A DNA stretch of 64,000 bases, from the NCBI RefSeq assembly GCF_900156405.1, contig NZ_FTNN01000003.1, positions 248,001 to 312,000 on the forward strand. The letters run 5' to 3'. Of the stretch, positions 1 through 7,239 are shown in pieces. Numbering within the stretch: the stretch's first letter is position 1; each line of letters begins with the position of its first letter. The translations under genes and the position numbers were made by a program. The notes beneath the pieces are model-generated. The model was not told where the DNA came from, did not search any database, and worked only from the letters and a program-made list of their open reading frames with translations. The stretch is from Shewanella morhuae. Its GTDB lineage: Bacteria > Pseudomonadota > Gammaproteobacteria > Enterobacterales > Shewanellaceae.

Positions 1-296
1 AACTCTTGTTCTACATCCCGTATCAAACTATAACGACCAAAACCTGCACGACTGATATTGTGCTCACCCGCTGCGACAATCGTACCGAGTACACCGCGTA
101 AACCGTATTGATATAAGGTCATACGGTTGATGACATTCTCACCGATCTGTTCGGTGTTTTCCTGTAAGGCTTGTGCGATTGTTTGGGTATTCGTTCTCTG
201 TACCCACCATGCCGCTACGGCACTGAGCGTTACCCCAATTAACAGGATAAATAAGCCCAACTTTGAGGCATTTTTATAGCTCATCGACACGCGCAT
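1..296 (-). CDS. CHASE-domain sensor protein, N-terminal part (cut by window edge)
   Basis: Only the first 98 or so codons are visible; the gene runs off the left edge. The protein starts with a short cytoplasmic stretch, then one hydrophobic segment (about residues 12-28), then a periplasmic region containing the pattern RMTLYQYGLRGVLG, which is typical of the start of a CHASE ligand-binding domain. CHASE domains sit outside the inner membrane and feed histidine kinases or cyclic-di-GMP enzymes, so the missing part is probably a kinase or GGDEF/EAL output; which one cannot be seen. The start at 296 has AAGGTG just upstream; a second in-frame ATG lies at 284. It is divergent from ompR. Confidence 0.6.
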   Translation of the reverse strand, partial: MRVSMSYKNASKLGLFILLIGVTLSAVAAWWVQRTNTQTIAQALQENTEQIGENVINRMTLYQYGLRGVLGTIVAAGEHNISRAGFGRYSLIRDVEQE

Positions 297-653
297 AAAC
301 ACCTTACAATATAGAATCATAGGGTTATGATTCTGGACTAATACAACCCCTTTTGCCACTAAGGTTATGGCAACACGGTATAAATGTACCAAAAATCTCT
401 AATTTCAATTTAGTTACAATTTCACCTCTAGCGTGAGAAATCACGAGTATTTCCACGCAATTTCATTTGCTTAGCATTAATATTAGCCAATAAATATCAG
501 TATTTATTACGCCTAAGCCCTAAGGTGAGCTAGTCGCCTGTGCGGAATGCGGCTATATTAAGCCGATTCATTTTCAATTTCAGTCAGTTGGTTAATCTTA
601 ACTACTTCTCAGCAGTAGAATAAACACCAAACTGCGCAATTAAGGGACATTCC
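297..653. promoter_or_regulatory. Divergent intergenic region with two perfect dyads
   Basis: No gene seen. It separates the leftward CHASE gene from rightward ompR, so it should hold both promoters. Two perfect inverted repeats stand out: GAATCAT at 314-320 with ATGATTC at 327-333 (6-base spacer), just upstream of the CHASE gene, and AATAAATA at 489-496 with TATTTATT at 501-508 (4-base spacer), nearer ompR. Either could be a protein-binding site; neither has a T tract that would make it a terminator. Confidence 0.35.
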
Positions 654-1379
654 ATGGGACAAGAAACCTCGAAAATTCTCGTTGTCGATGACGATATGCG
701 CCTACGAGCATTACTCGAGCGTTACCTGATGGAGCAAGGTTATCAGGTGCGCAGCGCAGCTAATGCCGAGCAGATGGATCGTTTATTAGAACGTGAAAAC
801 TTTCATCTACTGGTACTCGACCTGATGTTACCCGGTGAAGATGGCTTGTCTATTTGCCGTCGTCTGCGCCAGCAAGAAAACCGGATCCCTATCGTGATGC
901 TGACAGCCAAAGGCGATGAAGTTGACCGAATTATTGGTCTAGAACTCGGCGCCGATGATTATTTACCAAAACCGTTTAACCCACGGGAATTACTCGCGCG
1001 AATTAAAGCGGTGATGCGTCGCCAAACCCAAGATGTGCCCGGTGCCCCCGCGCAGCAAGAGGCACAAATCAACTTTGGTGAATTTTCCTTAGATTTAGCT
1101 ACCCGCGAGATGTACCACGGTGATGAATCTATCGCACTCACCAGCGGCGAATTTGCTGTACTAAAAGTGCTCGTTACTCATCCGCGCGAACCGTTATCAC
1201 GGGATAAACTGATGAACCTTGCCCGCGGCCGTGATTATTCAGCATTAGAGCGTTCTATCGACGTGCAGGTATCGCGTCTACGTCGCTTAATTGAAAAAGA
1301 TCCCGCCAACCCTCGCTATATTCAAACGGTTTGGGGATTGGGTTATGTGTTTGTGCCCGATGGCGCCGCCCGTCGATGA
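654..1379 (+). CDS. ompR: OmpR, osmoregulatory DNA-binding response regulator
   Basis: Response regulator of the OmpR/PhoB family, 241 aa, close to the E. coli OmpR length. Residues 1-125 form the receiver domain, with acidic residues at 13-15, the phospho-acceptor Asp56 in LVLDLMLP and the conserved Lys in YLPKPF. Residues about 145-235 form the winged-helix DNA-binding domain (LTSGEFAVLKVL, VSRLRRLIE, TVWGLGYVF). The start ATG has a GGGA-type ribosome site about 6 bases upstream. The envZ start follows 25 bases after the stop, so the two are one operon. Known role: porin and envelope gene control in response to osmolarity and pH. Confidence 0.93.
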   Translation: MGQETSKILVVDDDMRLRALLERYLMEQGYQVRSAANAEQMDRLLERENFHLLVLDLMLPGEDGLSICRRLRQQENRIPIVMLTAKGDEVDRIIGLELGADDYLPKPFNPRELLARIKAVMRRQTQDVPGAPAQQEAQINFGEFSLDLATREMYHGDESIALTSGEFAVLKVLVTHPREPLSRDKLMNLARGRDYSALERSIDVQVSRLRRLIEKDPANPRYIQTVWGLGYVFVPDGAARR

Positions 1380-1403
1380 GCCGTATTTTCCACTCAATGT
1401 GTC

Positions 1404-2735
1404 GTGATTAAACCCGCCATGAAAACGAAATTTTGGTGGCGTTTTTTACCTCGAAGCGCGTTTAGTCAAACCGTAATGCTGATTGGTTGCTTACTTTTGA
1501 TTAATCAGTTGGTGTCTTACATCACAGTGGCGGTCTATGTACTCAAGCCTAGCTACCAGCAAATCAATCAACTTATCGCTCGCCAAGTCAAACTGCTGTT
1601 TGTCGACGGTATCGATATTGGCCGCGAACACTTAACTATAGTCGATGCCCTTAATGCCAAAGTACGTGACGACGGCATGAAGATTTATAATCAACAGCAA
1701 GCACGTGAAGCTGGCATTGATCAAGCGACTTATTATGGTTTTTGGTCATCACAGATGTCTGAATATCTGGGTGGCGATGCCGAGGTACGCGTTACCCACG
1801 GCAAAGTACTACAAATTTGGATCCGCCCACCGCAAGCACCTTCAATCTGGATAAAAGTGCCACTTATCGGCCAGAATGTATCAGATCTTTCGCCGCTCAC
1901 TCTTTATTTACTGGTGATTGGTGCGCTAAGCGTCGCGGGCGGTTGGTGGTTTGCACGCCAGCAAAATCGTCCACTTAGACGACTACAAAAAGCGGCTATC
2001 TCGGTCTCCCGTGGTGAGTTCCCCGAGCCATTGCCGCTGAAAGGTTCGAGTGAAATTGTTGAAGTAACCAATGCTTTCAATCAGATGGCGCACAGTATGA
2101 AGCAACTTGAACAAGACAGAGCGTTATTAATGGCGGGGATTTCCCATGATTTGCGTACACCACTGACCCGTATTCGTCTCGCCTCTGAGATGATGGTAGA
2201 TGAAGATCAATATCTTAAAGATGGCATAGTGAACGATATTGAGGATATGGACGCCATCATTAGCCAATTTATTGCCTACATACGCCAAGATCAAGACACC
2301 AGCCGTGAGTTAGGGCAAATCAATAAACTGATCCAAGATATCGCTCAAGCAGAAGCCAATCGTGCCGGTGAAATTGACCTTGTTCTCACTGATTGCCCTG
2401 AAGCACTGTTCCAAACGATTGCCATTAAGCGGGTACTGAGTAACTTAGTCGAAAATGCCTTTCGCTATGGTTCAGGTTGGATCCGTATCAGCTCACTATT
2501 TGATGGTAAACGAATTGGCTTTTGCGTCGAAGATAACGGCCCCGGTATTGATGAGTCACAGGTTAGTAAACTTTTTCAACCTTTTACTCAAGGGGATAGC
2601 GCCCGTGGTAGCGTTGGCTCAGGCCTCGGTCTCGCTATCATCAAACGTATTATTGACCGCCACCAAGGGCAAATCATCTTATCAAATCGTGTTGAAGGTG
2701 GGTTAAAAGCGCAAGTGTGGCTACCACTAGAATAG
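1404..2735 (+). CDS. envZ: EnvZ, osmosensor histidine kinase
   Basis: Inner-membrane histidine kinase partner of OmpR. TM1 is about residues 22-46, a periplasmic loop runs to about 160, TM2 is about 163-183, followed by HAMP (about 184-236). The phosphorylated His is 248 in [17 protein letters not shown], and the ATPase domain carries the N box ([10 protein letters not shown]), G1 (EDNGPGID) and G2 (GSGLGLAI). The open frame begins with GTG at 1404; the first ATG is at 1419 (residue 6) and neither has a strong ribosome site, so the start is uncertain by five residues. It phosphorylates and dephosphorylates OmpR. Confidence 0.92.
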   Translation: MIKPAMKTKFWWRFLPRSAFSQTVMLIGCLLLINQLVSYITVAVYVLKPSYQQINQLIARQVKLLFVDGIDIGREHLTIVDALNAKVRDDGMKIYNQQQAREAGIDQATYYGFWSSQMSEYLGGDAEVRVTHGKVLQIWIRPPQAPSIWIKVPLIGQNVSDLSPLTLYLLVIGALSVAGGWWFARQQNRPLRRLQKAAISVSRGEFPEPLPLKGSSEIVEVTNAFNQMAHSMKQLEQDRALLMAGISHDLRTPLTRIRLASEMMVDEDQYLKDGIVNDIEDMDAIISQFIAYIRQDQDTSRELGQINKLIQDIAQAEANRAGEIDLVLTDCPEALFQTIAIKRVLSNLVENAFRYGSGWIRISSLFDGKRIGFCVEDNGPGIDESQVSKLFQPFTQGDSARGSVGSGLGLAIIKRIIDRHQGQIILSNRVEGGLKAQVWLPLE

Positions 2736-2810
2736 ATTTATTTATTGTCGATAAATCAATAATCATACGGCATGCCGCCATTGTTGGCCGCTTAATCGGT
2801 TAATACACAG

Positions 2811-2840
2811 ATAAAAAATTGGGAGCCTAAGCTCCCAATT
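2811..2840 (-). terminator. Rho-independent terminator of the peroxiredoxin gene
   Basis: A perfect 10-base inverted repeat, AATTGGGAGC at 2817-2826 and GCTCCCAATT at 2831-2840, with a 4-base loop. Read on the minus strand it is followed by a run of six T, so it ends leftward transcripts from the peroxiredoxin gene. It may also help stop envZ transcripts arriving from the other side. Confidence 0.85.
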
Positions 2841-2862
2841 GATCGTCACGCCTGATTAGAGA

Positions 2863-3336
2863 TTACAGCGCAGCCAAAACCACTTCGGCTTTACTGGCTT
2901 CAAACGCATTTGGCGCTTCAACATTCAGCAGTGTCACTACACCATCTTCGATAATCATCGAATAACGTTGTGAGCGTATGCCGCCAAAACCAGCGGTATC
3001 CATTTCTAAGCCTAATGCTTTAGTAAAACTGGCATCGCCATCGGCGAGCATCATTAATTCAGAGGCATTTTGTGCTTCGCCCCATGCTTTCATGACGAAG
3101 GCATCATTCACAGCCACACAGGCAATTAAATCCACGCCTTTAGCTTTAAACTCGTCAGCAAGCACGACATATCCAGGTAAATGCGCTTCAGAACACGTCG
3201 GCGTAAAAGCGCCAGGCACTGCAAACAATACTACTTTTTTACCAGCGAATAATTCAGAAACTTGGTGAGTTACCATGCCATCTTTAGTCAGTTGGTTTAG
3301 GGTTACAGCGGGTAATTTTTGACCTTGAGCAATCAT
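2863..3336 (-). CDS. Peroxiredoxin, Prx5/AhpC-TSA family
   Basis: Cytosolic thiol peroxidase of 157 aa, the usual size of a single-domain Prx5-type enzyme. The peroxidatic Cys48 lies in PGAFTPTCSEAHLPGY, a motif typical of this subgroup, with the conserved Thr three residues before it. The only other cysteine is Cys73 (LIACVAVND), which could act as a resolving residue, otherwise the enzyme would be a 1-Cys type using glutathione or glutaredoxin. It reduces hydrogen peroxide and organic hydroperoxides. It is a single-gene transcript with its own terminator, convergent with envZ. A GGGAGAAAG-type ribosome site precedes the ATG. Confidence 0.9.
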   Translation of the reverse strand: MIAQGQKLPAVTLNQLTKDGMVTHQVSELFAGKKVVLFAVPGAFTPTCSEAHLPGYVVLADEFKAKGVDLIACVAVNDAFVMKAWGEAQNASELMMLADGDASFTKALGLEMDTAGFGGIRSQRYSMIIEDGVVTLLNVEAPNAFEASKAEVVLAAL

Positions 3337-3416
3337 GTCTTTCTCCCTTTAGTTAAATTAACCTATCCATACTAGCCCTATTTAACGCAGATAAACACAG
3401 AGAGAAATAAGGGTAA

Positions 3417-4370
3417 TTATGCTCGAGTTCGATTTAAGCGTAGCCCCGCGCATAAACTGAGGAATAACAGACCCAATACCGATAAGCTACCACCGCTTTC
3501 TTCCACGATGATCACATCGGGCCCACGATCTGTATCTCTATCGCTGCTTTCGAGTGGCAGTGCATATAAACTATCAATTTCATCGGCGCTAATCGTCGCC
3601 ACTACATCGCTGTAACCCACTTCATATACATCAATTAACACATCATAGTAATCCGTTGCATAACCCGTATAAAGCGTGGTCAGTACTTCATAATCATCCT
3701 GTTGCGAGTCACCATAAATAGTAAACACCTCTGTGGTGTAGTAATGCACCCAAGGGCCACCATTACGACTCAAATAAAGCTCAGCAAATAAGTCCGCTCT
3801 TTCATTAAGATAATAGCCATTAACATCAACGTCAAAAGTCACGCTAAAGGTTTGATAAAAACCATCATAGTCAAAGTCTTCGAACAAACGGCTGCTGGCA
3901 TCATAAATTGAAAAACTATGGTACACAGGTGCACGATTGACGTTGTCACTGGCAGCGCTCGAACTGGGTATCCCTTGGCTCGCATGCTTAGCCGTCACTT
4001 GCTCACGCGTCATTGGCGCAGTGCCCATCAGCTCTACTCGTTTTACTGCGGGTGCTTTTGTCGACAAAGCTGGCGCTAAGGATTTAACCACTGTTGCCGC
4101 CGCTTCAGTAATATTTTTAGCGGGGGCGGCGTGCTGTAACAAAGTGAGTGCTTGCTGCTCCTGTTCGGCGGCTTGCTCACTGCTTTGTTCGGCATTTTTG
4201 GCAATACCTACACTGGCAGCTGCAAATGGTGATAAGTTTTGCGACGATTCTAAGTATCGAGGCTCAGCACTCACCACGGAAGGGAGCATTAATAGCGTGC
4301 CAATGACTACGCCTTTCACTAAGAAGGTATTCATTATGGCTGCCATACCTAGGTTATTGTGTTTGTTCAT
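3417..4370 (-). CDS. GlyGly-CTERM surface protein, choice-of-anchor H-like
   Basis: Secreted protein of 317 aa. Residues about 14-36 are a signal peptide ending VVSAEP. Then comes an Ala/Gln-rich low-complexity stretch (about 45-125), and a C-terminal region rich in Tyr and Asp (about 150-270; YDASSRLFEDFDYDGFYQTF) that resembles the Shewanella/Vibrio 'choice-of-anchor H' proteins. The last 27 residues hold the GlyGly-CTERM pattern: ESGGSLS, a hydrophobic helix, then the basic end RLNRTRA. Family knowledge: this tail is cut by rhombosortase after passage to the periplasm and the protein is exported by type II secretion. The function of the body is unknown. Methionines at residues 1, 9 and 13 are all possible starts. 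A probable PhoP-type site lies 57-74 bases upstream. Confidence 0.7.
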   Translation of the reverse strand: MNKHNNLGMAAIMNTFLVKGVVIGTLLMLPSVVSAEPRYLESSQNLSPFAAASVGIAKNAEQSSEQAAEQEQQALTLLQHAAPAKNITEAAATVVKSLAPALSTKAPAVKRVELMGTAPMTREQVTAKHASQGIPSSSAASDNVNRAPVYHSFSIYDASSRLFEDFDYDGFYQTFSVTFDVDVNGYYLNERADLFAELYLSRNGGPWVHYYTTEVFTIYGDSQQDDYEVLTTLYTGYATDYYDVLIDVYEVGYSDVVATISADEIDSLYALPLESSDRDTDRGPDVIIVEESGGSLSVLGLLFLSLCAGLRLNRTRA

Positions 4371-4733
4371 CTTGAATACCCCATGGATAATCCGTTCAAA
4401 TTGGAGCTATTAAAGTGCAATGAAGGTGAACATAAGCTGAACATCCAAGTTTATGACTTAATTGATTCGTTCAGCGCCAATTCATCTACATTAGACAACA
4501 CTAGATACGCTTAAAAATAGAGCGAGTGACTGCCGTTTCATTGCAGTTACCACGGTAAAATAATTGTAACTAAGGTAGTTGAACAAACTATTTGAGTTAT
4601 TTTTAAGGAATGTTGCTAACCAATTGGCTGATCTCTATATGTTTGTTAAGGTGATGAGGTATTCTTAGTCAACTCGATAACTTATCCACTTCACCCATTA
4701 ACTCAAGATCGCCAAACATTGCGGATACCCGAT
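4371..4733. promoter_or_regulatory. Divergent intergenic region between GlyGly-CTERM gene and PepSY/PhoPQ-like operon
   Basis: No gene seen. Beyond the strong direct-repeat site at 4427-4444 there is a degenerate plus-strand version at 4468-4484 (CGTTCA, 5 bases, AATTCA). The second could serve the rightward operon, as an autoregulatory site, but it matches the core in only part of its positions. I see no clear sigma-70 hexamers that I would place with confidence. Confidence 0.3.
4427..4444 (-). promoter_or_regulatory. PhoP-type direct-repeat binding site
   Basis: On the minus strand this reads TGTTCA, GCTTA, TGTTCA: two identical hexamers with an 11-base period, the geometry used by OmpR-family regulators that bind as tandem dimers and very close to the PhoP box (two TGTTTA-like hexamers 5 bases apart). 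It points at the GlyGly-CTERM gene. The same 15 bases (TTCAGCTTATGTTCA) recur upstream of the DUF3300 gene at 7169-7183, so the regulator encoded between them is the likely binder. That assignment is inference. Confidence 0.55.
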
Positions 4734-5036
4734 ATGAAATTTGGTTTGACATTGGCCCTAATCGCTTGCTTATTTGCCTCTTTTGGAAGCACGGCTGGCA
4801 ATGATAGACGTGATGATCGCAATCAGTCCCGCAATCAAGAGGCAAAGAACGAGCAGCGCCGTCTGGTGGTCAATAATCCGGATCAAGCGGTGGCAATAGC
4901 GCAGCGCCAATTTCAAGGAAAAGTACTGAGCGTACAATCTAGTGGTGCAGGTTATCGCGTTAAAATTCTCAATAATGATGGCCAAGTATTTTCAGTCTCA
5001 GTAGACGCCGCAACGGGCCGAGTATCGAGGAAGTAA
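4734..5036 (+). CDS. PepSY-domain periplasmic small protein
   Basis: Exported protein of 100 aa. Residues 1-22 are a signal peptide (hydrophobic core LTLALIACLFASFGS, cut near STAG). A charged Arg/Asn/Gln-rich linker follows, then one PepSY-like domain (about 45-98) with DQAVAIAQRQFQGKVLSVQ and VSVDAATGRVSRK, the typical end of the fold. An upstream TTG at 4719 would add five residues; the ATG is preferred. The stop is 2 bases before the response regulator start, so the three genes are almost certainly one operon with coupled translation. Small PepSY proteins next to two-component systems are thought to tune the sensor; here that is inference. Confidence 0.75.
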   Translation: MKFGLTLALIACLFASFGSTAGNDRRDDRNQSRNQEAKNEQRRLVVNNPDQAVAIAQRQFQGKVLSVQSSGAGYRVKILNNDGQVFSVSVDAATGRVSRK

Positions 5037-5038
5037 CG

Positions 5039-5734
5039 ATGCGTTTGTTATTAGTGGAAGACGATTTAGAATTACAAACTAACTTAAAACAGCATTTACT
5101 CGAGGCTCATTATAGTGTCGATATTGCCAGCGATGGCGAAGAAGGTCTATTTCAAGCACTCGAAGTCAACTATGATGCGGCCATTATCGATGTAGGTTTA
5201 CCTAAGCTTGATGGTATAGCCCTGATCCGACAGGTGCGCGAGCAGAAGCGTGGTTTCCCAATTTTAATTTTAACCGCCAGAGACAGTTGGCAAGATAAGG
5301 TTGAAGGACTTGACGCCGGCGCCGACGATTACCTCACCAAACCTTTTCATCCCCAAGAACTCATCGCCCGCTTAAAAGCATTAATTCGTCGCTCCGCAGG
5401 TAAATCCAGCCCTTTGATTTACAACGACCCCTTTAGCCTTAATACCAGCAGTTTAGAAATACGCAAAGGCGAAGAATTGGTGAGTCTTAGCAGTTCAGAA
5501 TACAAGTTATTCGAATTTTTTATGCTGCATCAAGGCGAAGTAAAATCTAAAACGGTACTGACTGAGCATATTTACGATCAAGACTTTGACTTAGATTCCA
5601 ACGTGATTGAGGTTTTTATCCGCCGTTTACGCAAAAAACTCGATCCCGATAATCAATACAATCTGATTGAAACCCTACGCGGCCAAGGTTATCGCCTAAA
5701 AATCTTAGCACCTGAGCAAAGCGGCAATGAGTAA
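5039..5734 (+). CDS. PhoP/QseB-like response regulator
   Basis: OmpR-family response regulator, 231 aa. The receiver domain (1-118) has Glu8-Asp9, phospho-acceptor Asp51 (AAIIDVGLPKLDG) and the conserved Lys in YLTKPF. The winged helix (about 128-225) has LSSSEYKLFEFF, VIEVFIRRLRKKL and ETLRGQGYRL. The pattern fits PhoP or the related QseB/PmrA group; pairing with a kinase carrying the PhoQ-type HSLKTPLAV motif favours PhoP. It overlaps the kinase gene by 8 bases. Probable targets are the flanking genes that share the direct-repeat site. Confidence 0.87.
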   Translation: MRLLLVEDDLELQTNLKQHLLEAHYSVDIASDGEEGLFQALEVNYDAAIIDVGLPKLDGIALIRQVREQKRGFPILILTARDSWQDKVEGLDAGADDYLTKPFHPQELIARLKALIRRSAGKSSPLIYNDPFSLNTSSLEIRKGEELVSLSSSEYKLFEFFMLHQGEVKSKTVLTEHIYDQDFDLDSNVIEVFIRRLRKKLDPDNQYNLIETLRGQGYRLKILAPEQSGNE

Positions 5735-7091
5735 ACGCGCTATGGCGTGGCAAGTTTTAAATTCTCTTAAAGCGCGCTTAGTCGCCAGCGCGCTATTGTT
5801 CATCTTAGTGTTATTACCCTTGATTGGCATTGCCTTAAACGATGCTTTTACCGAGCAAGTTAAAAGTGCAACTCAAAATGAACTTAGCGCCTATGTTTAT
5901 TCGATTCTCGCGGTTACAGAGGTAGACAATCAACAAATTTCCATCCCAGAGTTAGTGCTAGAGAATCGTTTTAACCTCGTTCAATCAGGGCTTTATGCCA
6001 TTGCCACCACTGAAGATACCAGTGGCAAACAAACCATTGTGTGGCACTCGCAATCTTTTATGGGCATTACGCCACCACCCCATTTTACCATTCCTGTGAC
6101 AGGTCAAAGCGCATTTGAGCAAATCATACTCGCCGATAAACCTCATTTGATTTATAGCTTTAGCGTGAGTTTTGCCAGCCAAAATCAAAACGTGCCAGTA
6201 ACCATCCACATCATTAAAGATGAGATCGCGTTCCAGCAACAAATTGATAAATTTAATCAACAGCTTTGGACTTGGCTGCTAATTTTGATGTTAGTTATGT
6301 TAGTGTTTCAACTCAGTTGGTTATGGTGGACACTGCGACCGCTGGCGCGCTTTACTCAAGAACTACATCATGTTGAGCAAGGTAAATCGATGCAGCTCAG
6401 CAGCCAATATCCCACTGAATTACAAGCTGTGGCACGGCAACTCAATATTTTACTTAATACCGAACAAACCCAGCGTTCACGCTATCGAAATGCCTTAGCC
6501 GATCTTGCCCACAGCCTCAAAACCCCGTTAGCAGTCATTAAGAGCCAAGCCGATTTAAGTGCAGCTTCCAGTGAGCAAGTGTCGTTAATCAGCCGAATTA
6601 TTGGCCACCAGCTGAAACGCGCCCAAACTGCTGCTGCCGCTTCGTGGCATTTAGGGATTAGCACAAATGAAGTCGCAGCTAAACTGTTGCGTACATTGAC
6701 TAAAATCTATCGAGAACCACAAATAAACCTTAGTAGCGAGGTTGCAGCGCAAGCTGTGTTTAAGGGGGATGAGGCTGATTTAACCGAGATTGTGGGCAAC
6801 CTGCTCGACAACGCCTGTAAAGCGGCAAAATCCACCGTCAAGTTAACGATAACCGGTGATGCCTATCAGCTACTGATTTGCATCGAAGATGATGGCCCAG
6901 GGATCAGTGAAGCGCTACAAACGCAAATCTTTGAACGCGGTATCCGTGCAGACTCTTATCTGCAAGGTAATGGGATTGGGCTTGCTATAGTGCGTGATTT
7001 AGTCGATAGCTATAACGGTAGAATTACCGTCTCCCGTTCAACAACGCTAGGTGGTGCCAAATTTAGCATCAGCTTTGTTTACTCAGTTTAA
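5727..7091 (+). CDS. PhoQ-like sensor histidine kinase
   Basis: Inner-membrane kinase, 454 aa. TM1 is about residues 18-38, a periplasmic sensor region runs to about 178, TM2 is about 182-202, followed by a HAMP-like linker. The phosphorylated His262 lies in LADLAHSLKTPLAVIKSQ, the motif seen in PhoQ rather than the commoner HELRTP. ATPase motifs are NLLDNACKAA, EDDGPGIS and GNGIGLAIV. The periplasmic loop has few clustered acidic residues, so direct binding of divalent cations, as in enteric PhoQ, is not obvious. The gene starts inside the regulator gene (8-base overlap). Confidence 0.85.
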   Translation: MSKRAMAWQVLNSLKARLVASALLFILVLLPLIGIALNDAFTEQVKSATQNELSAYVYSILAVTEVDNQQISIPELVLENRFNLVQSGLYAIATTEDTSGKQTIVWHSQSFMGITPPPHFTIPVTGQSAFEQIILADKPHLIYSFSVSFASQNQNVPVTIHIIKDEIAFQQQIDKFNQQLWTWLLILMLVMLVFQLSWLWWTLRPLARFTQELHHVEQGKSMQLSSQYPTELQAVARQLNILLNTEQTQRSRYRNALADLAHSLKTPLAVIKSQADLSAASSEQVSLISRIIGHQLKRAQTAAAASWHLGISTNEVAAKLLRTLTKIYREPQINLSSEVAAQAVFKGDEADLTEIVGNLLDNACKAAKSTVKLTITGDAYQLLICIEDDGPGISEALQTQIFERGIRADSYLQGNGIGLAIVRDLVDSYNGRITVSRSTTLGGAKFSISFVYSV

Positions 7092-7166
7092 TCATTTAAT
7101 TTCAATATGATGAACTCACTATCTCATTCAATTTATCATTAAATATAAATCCTATACCGTAAGACA

Positions 7167-7183
7167 CTTTCAGCTTATGTTCA
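7167..7183 (+). promoter_or_regulatory. PhoP-type direct-repeat binding site
   Basis: Reads CTTTCA, GCTTA, TGTTCA on the plus strand, two hexamers with an 11-base period, 57-73 bases before the DUF3300 start. Fifteen consecutive bases are identical to the minus-strand site at 4427-4444. Same orientation relative to its gene and nearly the same distance to the start codon, which is what one expects of two promoters under one activator. Confidence 0.5.
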
Positions 7184-7239
7184 TATTCAAACGCCTATCA
7201 TGCCTATAACATCCTCGAATAGGGTTATTGGAGCGAATA

